Below, piece after piece: positions 1 to 7,837 of a stretch of DNA of 62,599 nt. Below the pieces are notes generated by a model, which did no database searches, had not been told where the DNA came from, and worked only from the letters and a program-made list of their open reading frames with translations. This DNA is from Bacillota bacterium (GTDB taxonomy: Bacteria > Bacillota > Limnochordia > Darwinibacteriales > JAAYFS01): positions 1-62,599 of the forward strand of contig JAAYFS010000006.1 in NCBI GenBank assembly GCA_012728115.1, given 5' to 3'. The position numbers were made by a program, and so were the translations under genes. Each line of letters opens with the position of its first letter. Position 1 is the stretch's first letter.

Positions 1-74
1 GGAACAAATCCCAATTGATTAGGATCAGTAGTTTGTAATCTGGCACCACAACCAAGACATTTTTGCTGTTCCAT
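1..74 (-). CDS. yqeH: YqeH-like GTPase, N-terminal fragment
   Basis: Only the first 24 codons are inside the window; the gene runs off the left edge. The peptide begins MEQQKCLGCGARLQTTD, with CxxC at residues 6-9. This matches the start of the treble-clef zinc finger that opens YqeH, a circularly permuted GTPase needed for 30S ribosome assembly. The ATG (72-74, complement) has an AGGAGG SD six bases upstream that overlaps the stop of yqeG. The yqeG-yqeH order is the usual one in Bacillota and supports the call. The GTPase domain itself cannot be seen. Confidence 0.75.
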   Translation of the reverse strand, partial: MEQQKCLGCGARLQTTDPNQLGFV

Positions 75-84
75 AATTGCCCTC

Positions 85-615
85 CTATAAATAACGGTCT
101 TTGAGCGTTTGGGAACAGAGTAAACCCTTTTCAACAAGTTTTTTTAGTACCCAACGTTCGATTTTGCGCACAAACTTCGTAGTGCGTAGCTCCTGTTTAC
201 TCAATGGATCAATTAATATCGTATACAATCCAAGTCGATTTCCCCCAAAGACATCGGTGAAAAGTTGGTCGCCGATCACCGCAACATTCTCAGGAGCTAA
301 CTCCAATGCCCTCAAACCCCAGCGGAACGCCCTCTTGCGAGGCTTCTGTGCTTTAGCAATCGCAGGAATACCCATTGAAAGTGCGAACTGATTCACTCGT
401 TTAGTAAGACCATTTGACACGATACATACTTTAAAACCATGCCTCTTTGCTTCTTTGATCCATTCTCGAAATCTGTCCTCCATAACAGATTTATCCCAGC
501 AAACCAAGGTGTTGTCTAAATCGAGAATCAAACCCCGAATTCCTTGGTTCCAAAGGGCTTGCAAATCGATATCTAACACGGAGGATAACACTCGGCTTGG
601 ACATAAAATTTCCAT
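85..615 (-). CDS. yqeG: YqeG family HAD-type phosphatase
   Basis: A 176-residue HAD-superfamily hydrolase. Motif I is LDLDNTLVCWD near residue 30, motif II is the SNG after the strand CIVSN, and motif III is in VIGDQLFTDVFGGNRLG near residue 115. Length and motifs match YqeG of the IIIA subfamily, a presumed phosphatase of unknown natural substrate. The frame stays open further upstream, but MEILCPSRVL is preferred as the start: it has an AAAGGA SD and matches the family N-terminus. It lies between sigK and yqeH and is probably cotranscribed with yqeH, since its stop overlaps the yqeH SD. Confidence 0.88.
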   Translation of the reverse strand: MEILCPSRVLSSVLDIDLQALWNQGIRGLILDLDNTLVCWDKSVMEDRFREWIKEAKRHGFKVCIVSNGLTKRVNQFALSMGIPAIAKAQKPRKRAFRWGLRALELAPENVAVIGDQLFTDVFGGNRLGLYTILIDPLSKQELRTTKFVRKIERWVLKKLVEKGLLCSQTLKDRYL

Positions 616-680
616 GGTTTTTGTCCTTTCTCTTGCAAAATCAGGCATATTATACCACAAGAAAGGCATATTTAGCAAAA

Positions 681-708
681 ATTAAAGAGGGTTTAAACCC
701 TCTTTAAT
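681..708 (-). terminator. Palindromic terminator at the 3' end of sigK
   Basis: A 28-base perfect inverted repeat (ATTAAAGAGGG / CCCTCTTTAAT around TTTAAA) whose right end contains the sigK stop codon. An A/T-rich stretch follows on the minus strand. It probably ends sigK transcription, although some read-through into yqeG-yqeH is possible. Confidence 0.7.
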
Positions 709-1405
709 CGATACACATTGCATTCTGCAATTTCATCAAAGCTCTTTTCTCAATCCTCGAAACATATGAGCGGGAAATCCCCAGCGCTTTACTGATTTCT
801 CGTTGGGTTTGCCTTTCACAATCCCCTAGCCCATACCGTAATTCTAATACCGTCTTTTCTCGCTTTGTCAAGAATCCCAGTTTTTCTTTTAACTCCTCTT
901 GATCCGCATTCAATTCTACTTGAGCTACAACGTCATCTTCGTCACTACCAACAATATCCATCAGATTTACTTCATTTCCCTCACGGTCTGAACCAATTGG
1001 TTCATACAACAATACCTCGTTACGCAAACGCTTTGTCGATCGTAGATGCATTAGCACTTCATTCTCAATACATCTAGCGGCATAGGTAGCTAATCTGGTA
1101 TTTTTTGAAACGTCAAAAGTATTAATCGCTTTAATAAGGCCTATCGTTCCGATTGAAATAAGATCCTCGCTATCCTCGCCAGTGTTATCAAATTTCTTGA
1201 CAACATGAGCTACCAAGCGCAAATTTCGCTCAATCAGAATATTCCGTGCTTCTTCATCACCCGCAAACATCTTTTGTAGCAACTTCTTTTCTTCTGCCGA
1301 TGAAAGCGGTTTCGGAAAAATGTTATTGTTAGCAATGTACGAAACTAATACTCCAATTCCTTGGAATATTAGACCTGCAGCAATGGTGGCTAACGACGGT
1401 ATCAT
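704..1405 (-). CDS. sigK: RNA polymerase sporulation sigma factor SigK (pro-form)
   Basis: A 233-residue sigma-70 family factor. A hydrophobic pro-sequence (residues 1-22, [20 protein letters not shown]) precedes the SigK start block [11 protein letters not shown]. Region 2 contains [20 protein letters not shown] and [12 protein letters not shown]; region 4 is a clear helix-turn-helix ([20 protein letters not shown]). Pro-sigma-K is inserted in the mother-cell-side forespore membrane and activated by SpoIVFB cleavage late in sporulation. The gene is uninterrupted, so there is no skin-type element splitting it as in Bacillus subtilis. The ATG has a GGGAGGTGA SD. SigE is the nearest paralogue, but the pro-sequence and first block favour SigK. 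Confidence 0.9.
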   Translation of the reverse strand: MIPSLATIAAGLIFQGIGVLVSYIANNNIFPKPLSSAEEKKLLQKMFAGDEEARNILIERNLRLVAHVVKKFDNTGEDSEDLISIGTIGLIKAINTFDVSKNTRLATYAARCIENEVLMHLRSTKRLRNEVLLYEPIGSDREGNEVNLMDIVGSDEDDVVAQVELNADQEELKEKLGFLTKREKTVLELRYGLGDCERQTQREISKALGISRSYVSRIEKRALMKLQNAMCID

Positions 1406-1481
1406 AGCTTCACCTCCCAGAGAGTAGAGCTCACTGTCTAATCTATGAAAGGTAAGCTAAATTTGTGCCTGTCAGAAAAAA

Positions 1482-2687
1482 TTAATAATCTACCATTTTC
1501 GTTTCATAACCTAGTTCACAAAGTGTGGTGATAATAGAATTACCGTGTTCTTTGTCCCTGATTTCTAACATTAAACTTACTTCCGCACTATCGATCAAGA
1601 CATTTGGGGCTTGTCGATTATGACTGATCTCTAAAATATTTCCTCTTAATTCAGCAATCACTTTCGTTATTTCACTCAAAGCCCCTGGTCGGTCAGGGAG
1701 AATCACTCTAAGTTTCATTCTGCGATTATTTTTCACTAAACCACGTTCAATTAAGAGCGCTATTCGATTAACATCAATATTGCCTCCACTAAGAACCAAC
1801 GCCGTCGGTCCATTTAACGAAAGTTTTCCATGCAACAAAGCTGCCAATGGTACGGCGCCAGCGCCCTCTAACACCGTTTTCTTTCTTTCCAAACCATAAA
1901 GAATTGCACTTGCGATTTCTTCTTCGGTCACTGTCACAATTTCATCGACATATCTTTGGCAATAAGCAAATGTGAGATCGCCTGGGCTTTTAACCGCAAT
2001 ACCATCTGCGATGGTTTTAACATGTCTAAGCGTTGTCTTGGATCCTATGTTTAAAGACTGATACATCGACGCTGCATTGGTAGCTTCAACTCCGATGACC
2101 CGAATCTTTTTATTCTTCGATTTTAAGGCGATAGCTACCCCTGAGATCAACCCTCCGCCACCGATTGGAACAACAACTGTACCTACATTTGGGAGTTGAT
2201 CGTATATTTCTAATCCTATTGTGCCTTGCCCTGCAATAATTAGCTCATCATCGAATGGATGAATATACTCATAACCATATTCCTCTTTAAGTTCATTAGC
2301 TTTTACAAATGAATCGTCAACAGTCTCGCCAGCTAAAACGACCTGTGCCCCATAAGATTTTGTTGCTGAGATTTTTGAGATCGGTGCGTTCTCAGGCATC
2401 ACAATAATAGCTGGGATCCCATGGCGCTGCGCTGAAAATGCTACACCCTGAGCATGATTACCCGCAGATGCGGCTATTATTCCTTTTAATTTCTTTTCCT
2501 CACATAAGGCAGCAACCTTATTTAGTGCGCCTCGAATCTTAAATGAACCAGTTACCTGTAAATTTTCTAGTTTTAAATGTATAGGATGCCCGCTTTGGGC
2601 ACTCAAAGTGCTAGAAAATTCTAAAGAAGTCCTTCTGACGGTGTTCGCTACTCGTTGACTTGCTTCCTTTAAGAGTTTTAAGCGCAA
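1482..2687 (-). CDS. ilvA: Threonine ammonia-lyase with C-terminal ACT domain
   Basis: A 401-residue fold-type II PLP enzyme. The Schiff-base lysine is in GSFKIRGA (K50), substrate-binding SAGNHAQG follows near residue 75, and the PLP phosphate loop is PIGGGGLISG near residue 174. An ACT regulatory domain (LRVILPDRPGALSEITKVI) covers about residues 325-401. It converts threonine to 2-oxobutanoate and ammonia, feeding isoleucine synthesis or threonine fermentation. The short form with one ACT domain is typical of Bacillota and often called tdcB/ilvA. The start is a TTG with a GGGGTGA SD. It is transcribed alone, with no isoleucine genes nearby, so biosynthetic versus catabolic use is open. Confidence 0.9.
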   Translation of the reverse strand: MRLKLLKEASQRVANTVRRTSLEFSSTLSAQSGHPIHLKLENLQVTGSFKIRGALNKVAALCEEKKLKGIIAASAGNHAQGVAFSAQRHGIPAIIVMPENAPISKISATKSYGAQVVLAGETVDDSFVKANELKEEYGYEYIHPFDDELIIAGQGTIGLEIYDQLPNVGTVVVPIGGGGLISGVAIALKSKNKKIRVIGVEATNAASMYQSLNIGSKTTLRHVKTIADGIAVKSPGDLTFAYCQRYVDEIVTVTEEEIASAILYGLERKKTVLEGAGAVPLAALLHGKLSLNGPTALVLSGGNIDVNRIALLIERGLVKNNRRMKLRVILPDRPGALSEITKVIAELRGNILEISHNRQAPNVLIDSAEVSLMLEIRDKEHGNSIITTLCELGYETKMVDY

Positions 2688-2792
2688 CCCAGATCACCCC
2701 AATCTTTTCATTAGTATCATTATAATCCAAGAAAAATCTGGATACAAGCGAAAGAAACAAAACGGAAAAATAGGTAGAAAAAACAAGAAACA

Positions 2793-2808
2793 ACTACATA
2801 TTGTGTTT
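2793..2808. promoter_or_regulatory. Possible NrdR box upstream of nrdD
   Basis: ACTACATATTGTGTTT resembles the 16-base imperfect palindrome bound by NrdR (A/T core flanked by ACA...TGT). It lies about 30 bases upstream of the nrdD -35 element. NrdR sites usually come in pairs about 31 bases apart; I see no convincing second copy, so confidence is modest. Confidence 0.35.
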
Positions 2809-2838
2809 AAATCCTGTGATAACCCCAAGATGTAAACT

Positions 2839-2867
2839 TTGACTAAATCCTGAGGATCTAGTATATT
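2839..2867 (+). promoter_or_regulatory. Sigma-A-type promoter of nrdD
   Basis: TTGACT (2839-2844), a 17-base spacer and TATATT (2862-2867): near-consensus. The predicted start is about 2874, leaving a leader of roughly 43 bases before the ATG of nrdD. Confidence 0.7.
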
Positions 2868-2916
2868 AAATTCGAGTAAAATATTTTATGGTTAATTCCG
2901 CCAAGGAGGGAATTTC

Positions 2917-5046
2917 ATGGAAGCCAACATTATTTCCGTTTCAACCAAACGTATCACGCATATTGTGAAACGGGACGGAAGAAGGGTTGAGTATAATCCC
3001 GACAAGATTCGAATTGCAGTAGAAAAAGCAGCTATTCATGTCGGCGAACCAGTGAACGTTGCCGAAAAGGTCACGGAATTGGTTGAAAAGTACTTGTTTG
3101 AAATGTTTCAAGATCTCGATCCTCATGTAGAAAATATTCAAGACCTAGTAATCAGAGCAATGGAAGAACTCGGTCACACAGTGTTAAAGGATGCTTATGT
3201 TAAACATAGAGAAACACGTAGTAGAATTCGTCGTTCAACTTCAGGTTTACACAAAAAATTGGAAGAAATTGTGTGGTCTCTTAATCGTGGCGTAGAAGCA
3301 AACGCCAATGTTGGCTCGAATTTTAGTGCAAAATTATTACTCGGTGCAAGCGAAGCATTTAAAGAATTTTATCTTGACGCTGTCATACCCGAACACATGG
3401 CTGAAGCTCATCGTATCGGTACTATCCATATCCATGATTTAGATAGTTATGGCACAACCGTAAATTGTCTCCAGATTCCTTTTGCAAAGCTGTGGCAAAG
3501 AGATGGGATCAATACCGGTTATGGTTGGTTACGAAGAGCAAAAAGAATTAGTTCTGCTCTTGCTCAAGAAGCAATTATTCTTCAAGCTAATCAAAACGAT
3601 ATGTTTGGAGGACAATCTGATCCTCGTTTTGAGGATGCAGCGGTCTTTATTCCCGAACGATATGAACAATTAGCAGAAATATCCTGTGATCAATTAACTG
3701 ATGAACAAGCTATTGAGAAACAAGCTATTGAACGCGAAACGTTCCAAGCTTGCGAAGCATTAGTGCATAATCTTAATACCATGCACTCAAGAGCTGGATC
3801 ACAAGTCCCCTTCTCCAGCATCAATTTGGGTTGTCCAAGAAACCATCGCGAAAAGATGTTGGACAGAGAGTTTCTTAAAGCTTTCTATCAGGGTCTAGGT
3901 CGTGGTGAAACACCAATCTTTCCTAATGTGGTATTCCGGTTGAAAAAAGGAGTTAATTTTAACCCTGAAGATCCACATTATGATCTTTACAAATTGGCAC
4001 TAAAAGTTGCTGCCAGAAGAATGAATCCCACTTTCTCGTTTATGGATTCGTCATTTAATGCTCCTTTTGGCGATAAAGTTTCCTACATGGGATGTAGATC
4101 AAGAGTAATGGCTAACAGACATGGCGAAGCTGTTGCTGAAGGCCGCGGTAACATCGCTCCTGTAAGTATTAATCTACCTAGAATCGCCATTCTAAGCGAC
4201 GGACCGATTTATAAGAAAAACATAATCGATTTTTGGAATAAATTTGATAAGATTATTGATCTGTGTGAGGAACAATTACTTCATAGATTAGAGGTTTTAA
4301 AAAGGCTTAAGGTAAAAGATTTACCATTTACTATGGGACAAAGGCTTTACATGGGTTCTGACGAATTAGGACCTGAAGATAGTATTTGGGAAGCTATTAA
4401 GCATGGAACTCTAAGCATCGGCTATATCGGCTTAGCAGAAACCCTAAAAGCCTTGACTGGAAAACATCATGGCGAAAACCAACGTTCTTACCAATTGGCT
4501 CTCGAGATAGTTGCCCATCTACGGAGACGGTGTGAGCAAATGGGGGACAAGCATAATCTTAATGTAACATGTTATGCGACTCCTGCTGAAGGTCTTTCTG
4601 GAAGATTCGTAGCCCTTGATAGACAACAATTTGGCATAATTCCGCATGTAACAGATAAAGATTTTTATACGAATTCGTTCCACCTACCAGTATATTATAA
4701 GACCACAATTGCCGAAAAAATCGAACTAGAAGGTCCATTCCATAAGTTTCATGATGCTGGTCATATCTCATATATCGAAGTGGAATCATCGCTCGAGAAC
4801 AATCTTGAAGCTTACGAGAAAATTCATAGGATGATGGCTGCTGCTGATATGGGTTATGCGGGTGTTAACTTCCCGATCGATGAATGTGAAACATGTGCTT
4901 ACCACGGAATAATTGACAATGAATGTCCAAATTGTGGAAGCACAAATATTAACCGGGTCAGAAGAGTAACAGGCTATTTATCCTATCTGCACCGGTTTGC
5001 AAGTGGAAAGAAAGCAGAATATGAAAGCAGGACGACCCATGATTAA
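2917..5046 (+). CDS. nrdD: Anaerobic (class III) ribonucleoside-triphosphate reductase
   Basis: A 709-residue glycyl-radical enzyme that reduces ribonucleoside triphosphates to deoxy forms without oxygen. An ATP-cone regulatory domain opens the protein (about residues 12-100, HIVKRDGRRVEYNPDKI). The barrel follows, and the C-terminus carries the zinc site CETCAYHG...CPNCG and the radical-bearing glycine in RRVTGYL (G685). The ATG has a GGAGGG SD. A strong promoter and a possible NrdR site precede it. Its activase nrdG lies 1.3 kb downstream on the same strand but is separated by an opposite-strand arsR and by sleB, so the pair is not one simple operon. Confidence 0.95.
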   Translation: MEANIISVSTKRITHIVKRDGRRVEYNPDKIRIAVEKAAIHVGEPVNVAEKVTELVEKYLFEMFQDLDPHVENIQDLVIRAMEELGHTVLKDAYVKHRETRSRIRRSTSGLHKKLEEIVWSLNRGVEANANVGSNFSAKLLLGASEAFKEFYLDAVIPEHMAEAHRIGTIHIHDLDSYGTTVNCLQIPFAKLWQRDGINTGYGWLRRAKRISSALAQEAIILQANQNDMFGGQSDPRFEDAAVFIPERYEQLAEISCDQLTDEQAIEKQAIERETFQACEALVHNLNTMHSRAGSQVPFSSINLGCPRNHREKMLDREFLKAFYQGLGRGETPIFPNVVFRLKKGVNFNPEDPHYDLYKLALKVAARRMNPTFSFMDSSFNAPFGDKVSYMGCRSRVMANRHGEAVAEGRGNIAPVSINLPRIAILSDGPIYKKNIIDFWNKFDKIIDLCEEQLLHRLEVLKRLKVKDLPFTMGQRLYMGSDELGPEDSIWEAIKHGTLSIGYIGLAETLKALTGKHHGENQRSYQLALEIVAHLRRRCEQMGDKHNLNVTCYATPAEGLSGRFVALDRQQFGIIPHVTDKDFYTNSFHLPVYYKTTIAEKIELEGPFHKFHDAGHISYIEVESSLENNLEAYEKIHRMMAAADMGYAGVNFPIDECETCAYHGIIDNECPNCGSTNINRVRRVTGYLSYLHRFASGKKAEYESRTTHD

Positions 5047-5062
5047 TGGTCGCTAATCAAGC

Positions 5063-5095
5063 TAGGGGGGCCTTTATGTACGGGGCTCCCTTTTT
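5063..5095 (+). terminator. Terminator of nrdD
   Basis: A G-rich arm (AGGGGGGCC) pairs imperfectly, with one bulge and a G-U pair, with GGGGCTCCCT. TTTTTT follows. It lies just after the nrdD stop and at the 3' end of the convergent arsR. Confidence 0.65.
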
Positions 5096-5388
5096 TAACC
5101 TTCTGCTGCCTTAGGAGTATCAAATAATTGTTCACATTCATGTTGTATTACGTCTTTGGTGCCAGGTTTTAATGAATAAAAACACCATGTTCCTTCACAG
5201 CGGCGCTCAATTAACCCTGCGGACAACATTAGTTTTAAATGGTAGGAAACCTTAGGTTGACTCATATTCAATTCTTTCGTTAACTCACCTACGCATTTTT
5301 CTCCCCCCTGCAGGAGTTTGATTATCCTTAATCGGATTGGATCTGCTAGGACGTGGAATCGCCTGGATGCTTTTTCTAAATTTGCCAT
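5095..5388 (-). CDS. ArsR/SmtB family transcriptional repressor
   Basis: A 97-residue winged helix-turn-helix protein. LADPIRLRIIKLL is helix 1-2, and MSQPKVSYHLKLMLSAGLIERR is the recognition helix and turn into the wing. The alpha-3 position has a single cysteine (EKCVGEL) rather than the classic CVCDL, and two more cysteines occur in the wing (CEGTWC), so a thiol- or metal-sensing role is possible but the ligand is unknown. MANLEKASRRF is taken as the start because it has an AGGAGGT SD. A dyad immediately upstream is probably its own operator. It converges on nrdD. Confidence 0.85.
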   Translation of the reverse strand: MANLEKASRRFHVLADPIRLRIIKLLQGGEKCVGELTKELNMSQPKVSYHLKLMLSAGLIERRCEGTWCFYSLKPGTKDVIQHECEQLFDTPKAAEG

Positions 5389-5400
5389 TTCAATACCTCC

Positions 5401-5416
5401 TGTGAAAATATTCACA
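5401..5416. promoter_or_regulatory. Probable autoregulatory operator of the ArsR gene
   Basis: TGTGAA-AATA-TTCACA is a perfect 6+6 inverted repeat 13 bases upstream of the arsR-family start. Length and position fit an ArsR-family operator controlling its own gene. Its effect on the divergent sleB is unclear. Confidence 0.5.
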
Positions 5417-5546
5417 TATCATTGTAGCACTTTGAAATACTAAATCCAAGATAAATGACTTTAATATTTCATGCATTTAGTGAATTTATTGTTAACATTT
5501 CTATACATTTGTTAACCATTATCCCTTACGGGAAGACTTTGGATCA

Positions 5547-5576
5547 TTGACGCCCCTCCCTAGGTGATGTTATAGT
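5547..5576 (+). promoter_or_regulatory. Candidate promoter of sleB
   Basis: TTGACG (5547-5552), an 18-base spacer and TATAGT (5571-5576). This is a sigma-A-like pattern ending 22 bases upstream of the sleB ATG. Cortex hydrolases are often transcribed by sigma-G, so this could be a second or chance promoter. Confidence 0.45.
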
Positions 5577-5598
5577 TCTCACGAAGGAGGGCGAAGTG

Positions 5599-6282
5599 AT
5601 GAGAAAAACAACCACGTTTGTTACAGTATTGATTATGTTGATTGCCACCTTCAGCCTTACTATTCCTCTCCAAGCACAATCACAAATTAACGGAACAGTG
5701 TACGCTAAGGAATCGGGGTTACCACTTCAACAAGGTTCTGTACGCTTAGGTGATAAAGTGTTTGCGATTGTAAATGGAGAATTTTTTGTTGAATCAATCC
5801 AACCTGGAAAATATAAAGTAACAATAGATGGTCCTTTTAGACAAGCTAAAGAAACTACTATAATAGTAAAAAATGGATTAAATAAACTTACATTCAATGT
5901 AGAAACAAACCTTTCTCAATCTGAAATCGATTTGTTAGCAAAAATAACACGGGCTGAAGCTGAAGGTGAATCTGAGTTAGGAAAAGTTGCTGTAGCTGCC
6001 ACTGTCCTAAACCGAGTGTTGAGTCCAAAATACCCTAGTTCCGTAAAAGAAGTGGTATATCAGAGAATTAACGGCAGAACACAGTATTCCCCAGTTAGAG
6101 ATGGTAGAATAAACCTTAGTCCGCGTCGTCAGGATTATGAAGCAGCTTATCAGGCACTAGCTGGTAATGATCCTAGCAATGGAGCTACAGGCTTTTTTAA
6201 CCCAGCTAAAACCAAGGATGCTTGGGTTCATTCTCGACCTGTAACTACCCGCATCGGAGGACACACTTTCTTTTCTTATTAG
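5599..6282 (+). CDS. sleB: Secreted SleB-type cell wall hydrolase with N-terminal beta domain
   Basis: About 227 residues. A signal peptide (MRKTTTFVTVLIMLIATFSL...LQAQS) is followed by a small carboxypeptidase-regulatory-like beta-sandwich (INGTVYAKESGLPLQQGSVRL, about 30-105). A hydrolase_2/SleB domain begins at IDLLAKITRAEAEGESELGKVAVAATVLNRV and includes the family features RTQYSPV and GATGFFNP. SleB/CwlJ proteins are lytic transglycosylases or amidases that degrade spore cortex muramic-lactam peptidoglycan at germination. Usual SleB has a peptidoglycan-binding N-domain instead, so the fusion here is atypical. A GTG lies three bases earlier; the ATG has better SD spacing. Confidence 0.82.
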   Translation: MRKTTTFVTVLIMLIATFSLTIPLQAQSQINGTVYAKESGLPLQQGSVRLGDKVFAIVNGEFFVESIQPGKYKVTIDGPFRQAKETTIIVKNGLNKLTFNVETNLSQSEIDLLAKITRAEAEGESELGKVAVAATVLNRVLSPKYPSSVKEVVYQRINGRTQYSPVRDGRINLSPRRQDYEAAYQALAGNDPSNGATGFFNPAKTKDAWVHSRPVTTRIGGHTFFSY

Positions 6283-6328
6283 AATTTCTTAGTATTTCAG
6301 GTATTAGCATTAAATATTTGGAATCAAA

Positions 6329-6364
6329 AAACCAAATGTGGACTACCCTGTTCACATTTGGTTT
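6329..6364 (+). terminator. Hairpin between sleB and nrdG
   Basis: A 12-base-pair perfect stem, AAACCAAATGTG and CACATTTGGTTT, with a 12-base loop. It probably terminates sleB. It ends 20 bases before the nrdG start, so it could also limit or protect the nrdG message. The U-run is short. Confidence 0.5.
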
Positions 6365-6383
6365 CCATATTGGGAGGGATACC

Positions 6384-6875
6384 ATGAATCTTAATCTTGG
6401 AGGATTAATTGAAGAATCTTTAGTTGACGGTCCTGGAATTAGACTTGTAATCTTTGCCCAAGGATGCAAACATCAGTGTCCTGGTTGCTTTAATGAAGAA
6501 CTCCAGGCTTTTGAGACCAATACCTTAATGACTGTAGAAGAATTATTAACCAAAATCGATCAACTCCCCCATCTATCAGGCGTAACCCTTTCAGGAGGAG
6601 ATCCGTTCGAACAAGCTCGAGAGTTTGCATCGTTGGCAAAAGAAATTAAGAAACGGAATCTATCAGTATGGGCTTATACAGGCTATTATTATGAAGAATT
6701 AGAACAAGAGCCAGAAAAACGTCAATTACTTACCCAAATTGATGTATTGGTTGATGGACCTTTTGAGATGGACAAAAAAGATATCACTCTCCCCTATCGT
6801 GGTTCGAGCAATCAAAGAATTATCGATGTACAACAATCCTTACATAAAGGTAAGGTTATACTATATGAACTATAG
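6384..6875 (+). CDS. nrdG: Anaerobic ribonucleotide reductase activating protein
   Basis: A 163-residue radical-SAM enzyme. It starts MNLNLGGLIEESLVDGPGIR and carries the iron-sulfur motif CKHQCPGC (CxxxCxxC), then TLSGGDPF for S-adenosylmethionine binding. It generates the glycyl radical on NrdD. The upstream frame is open, but the ATG at 6384 has a GGGAGGG SD and matches the family N-terminus. The last six bases overlap the 3' end of the convergent DUF1893 gene. Confidence 0.93.
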   Translation: MNLNLGGLIEESLVDGPGIRLVIFAQGCKHQCPGCFNEELQAFETNTLMTVEELLTKIDQLPHLSGVTLSGGDPFEQAREFASLAKEIKKRNLSVWAYTGYYYEELEQEPEKRQLLTQIDVLVDGPFEMDKKDITLPYRGSSNQRIIDVQQSLHKGKVILYEL

Positions 6876-7313
6876 CATCTCTTTTTCCCTAAAAAAATTC
6901 AGTAAAACCTTTCTTCCTTCAGCTGGATCAGAAATATTGGCGACTAATCTCTCCATCATACATTGATTCTGACCATCTGGGGCAAGGATCTCCGAAACGA
7001 CGCTTAAAGCGTCGTTTTTTATTCTCGCCTGATTAAAAAGCTCTCTAGCTCCTTCACTCATAGTTGGTGAATATACTTGTTCAACCTGAGCCTGGATCAA
7101 TAGCATAGCAGCTGCCCTACCTATCACTTTATCGACAACAGTTGCCCCTTTTGCTCTCTCCTTTAACTGTTCGATGGCTTTAATCAACGGCAGTAAAGAA
7201 GATTGAACATCTGTGTACAATACTTCTGTATGCTTAACAAAAACGAGGGCGAGTTTCTTTGTCTGAAATTCCTCTTTAGCTAAATATAAATCTTCAGTAA
7301 GTCGAAATTCCAT
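6870..7313 (-). CDS. DUF1893 domain protein
   Basis: A 147-residue protein of the DUF1893 family, which resembles the cytidine-deaminase fold. Recognisable blocks are LALVFVKHTEVLYTD, GATVVDKVIGRAAAMLLIQA and the C-terminal CMMERLVANISDPAEG. No reaction is established for the family; it is found singly in anaerobic Bacillota and archaea. The gene overlaps the end of the upstream DUF123 gene by 20 bases, so the two are probably translated together. Confidence 0.8.
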   Translation of the reverse strand: MEFRLTEDLYLAKEEFQTKKLALVFVKHTEVLYTDVQSSLLPLIKAIEQLKERAKGATVVDKVIGRAAAMLLIQAQVEQVYSPTMSEGARELFNQARIKNDALSVVSEILAPDGQNQCMMERLVANISDPAEGRKVLLNFFREKEML

Positions 7314-7722
7314 TGTCTTCTTCCCTTTCTTGGACCTTTGGTGTTAATAAGGGTGTATACACCAAATGTGAAATACATTTGCAATCTGAGGATCCAAACC
7401 CTTTAACTAAGAACTGCGCACCAGGAATATGAAGTACTTGCTGAGTCAACCAGCACTCTCCTTCTTTTTCCATTTCCAACACCAATACTCCTATTACCCT
7501 TGCATGGAGCAAAAAATAATCGATATGCCACCGAAGTTTCTTGTCGGAGCGGCAATGACGCTTAATTCTATGGGTTAAGTTATTTTGGGCGCTACCACAA
7601 TAAGCATAAACACCTTGCGGAAAATGCCGTTTACCCAATTTTCCAATAGTTATTTCCACTGATTTGGGCAAGTATATCCATAATACATAAACTCCCGATT
7701 GAATTAAAGGATTTAAACTCAT
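7294..7722 (-). CDS. DUF123 (GIY-YIG-like) protein
   Basis: A 142-residue protein with the conserved DUF123 blocks: GVYVLWIYLPK, FPQGVYAYCGSAQNNL, the HxxxxKKLRWHIDYFL segment, GECW, and the closing FGSSDCKCISHLVY. DUF123 is related to the GIY-YIG nuclease fold and is found alone or fused to endonuclease III, suggesting a DNA-repair link, but its activity is unproven. It is first of a two-gene unit with the DUF1893 gene. Confidence 0.82.
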   Translation of the reverse strand: MSLNPLIQSGVYVLWIYLPKSVEITIGKLGKRHFPQGVYAYCGSAQNNLTHRIKRHCRSDKKLRWHIDYFLLHARVIGVLVLEMEKEGECWLTQQVLHIPGAQFLVKGFGSSDCKCISHLVYTPLLTPKVQEREEDNGISTY

Positions 7723-7837
7723 TTTGTTCCTTTCTTAGGAAGGTTTTTCCTCAGAATTACGAGAATTATAGTTAGGATCCTTAAGTTCCAATTTCTATTG
7801 TAGCACACTATTCAAAGATTCAAAGGAGGGAATAGAT

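Noticed and set aside
101-391. Plus-strand reading frame opposite yqeG
   Set aside because: No family resemblance, no SD, and fully antisense to a conserved gene. The same holds for most short frames overlapping real genes on the other strand.
704-1405. sigK split by a skin-like element
   Set aside because: The gene is continuous from the pro-sequence to region 4.
2611-2793. Short minus-strand frame overlapping the start of threonine ammonia-lyase
   Set aside because: Overlaps the conserved N-terminus in another frame, with no SD.
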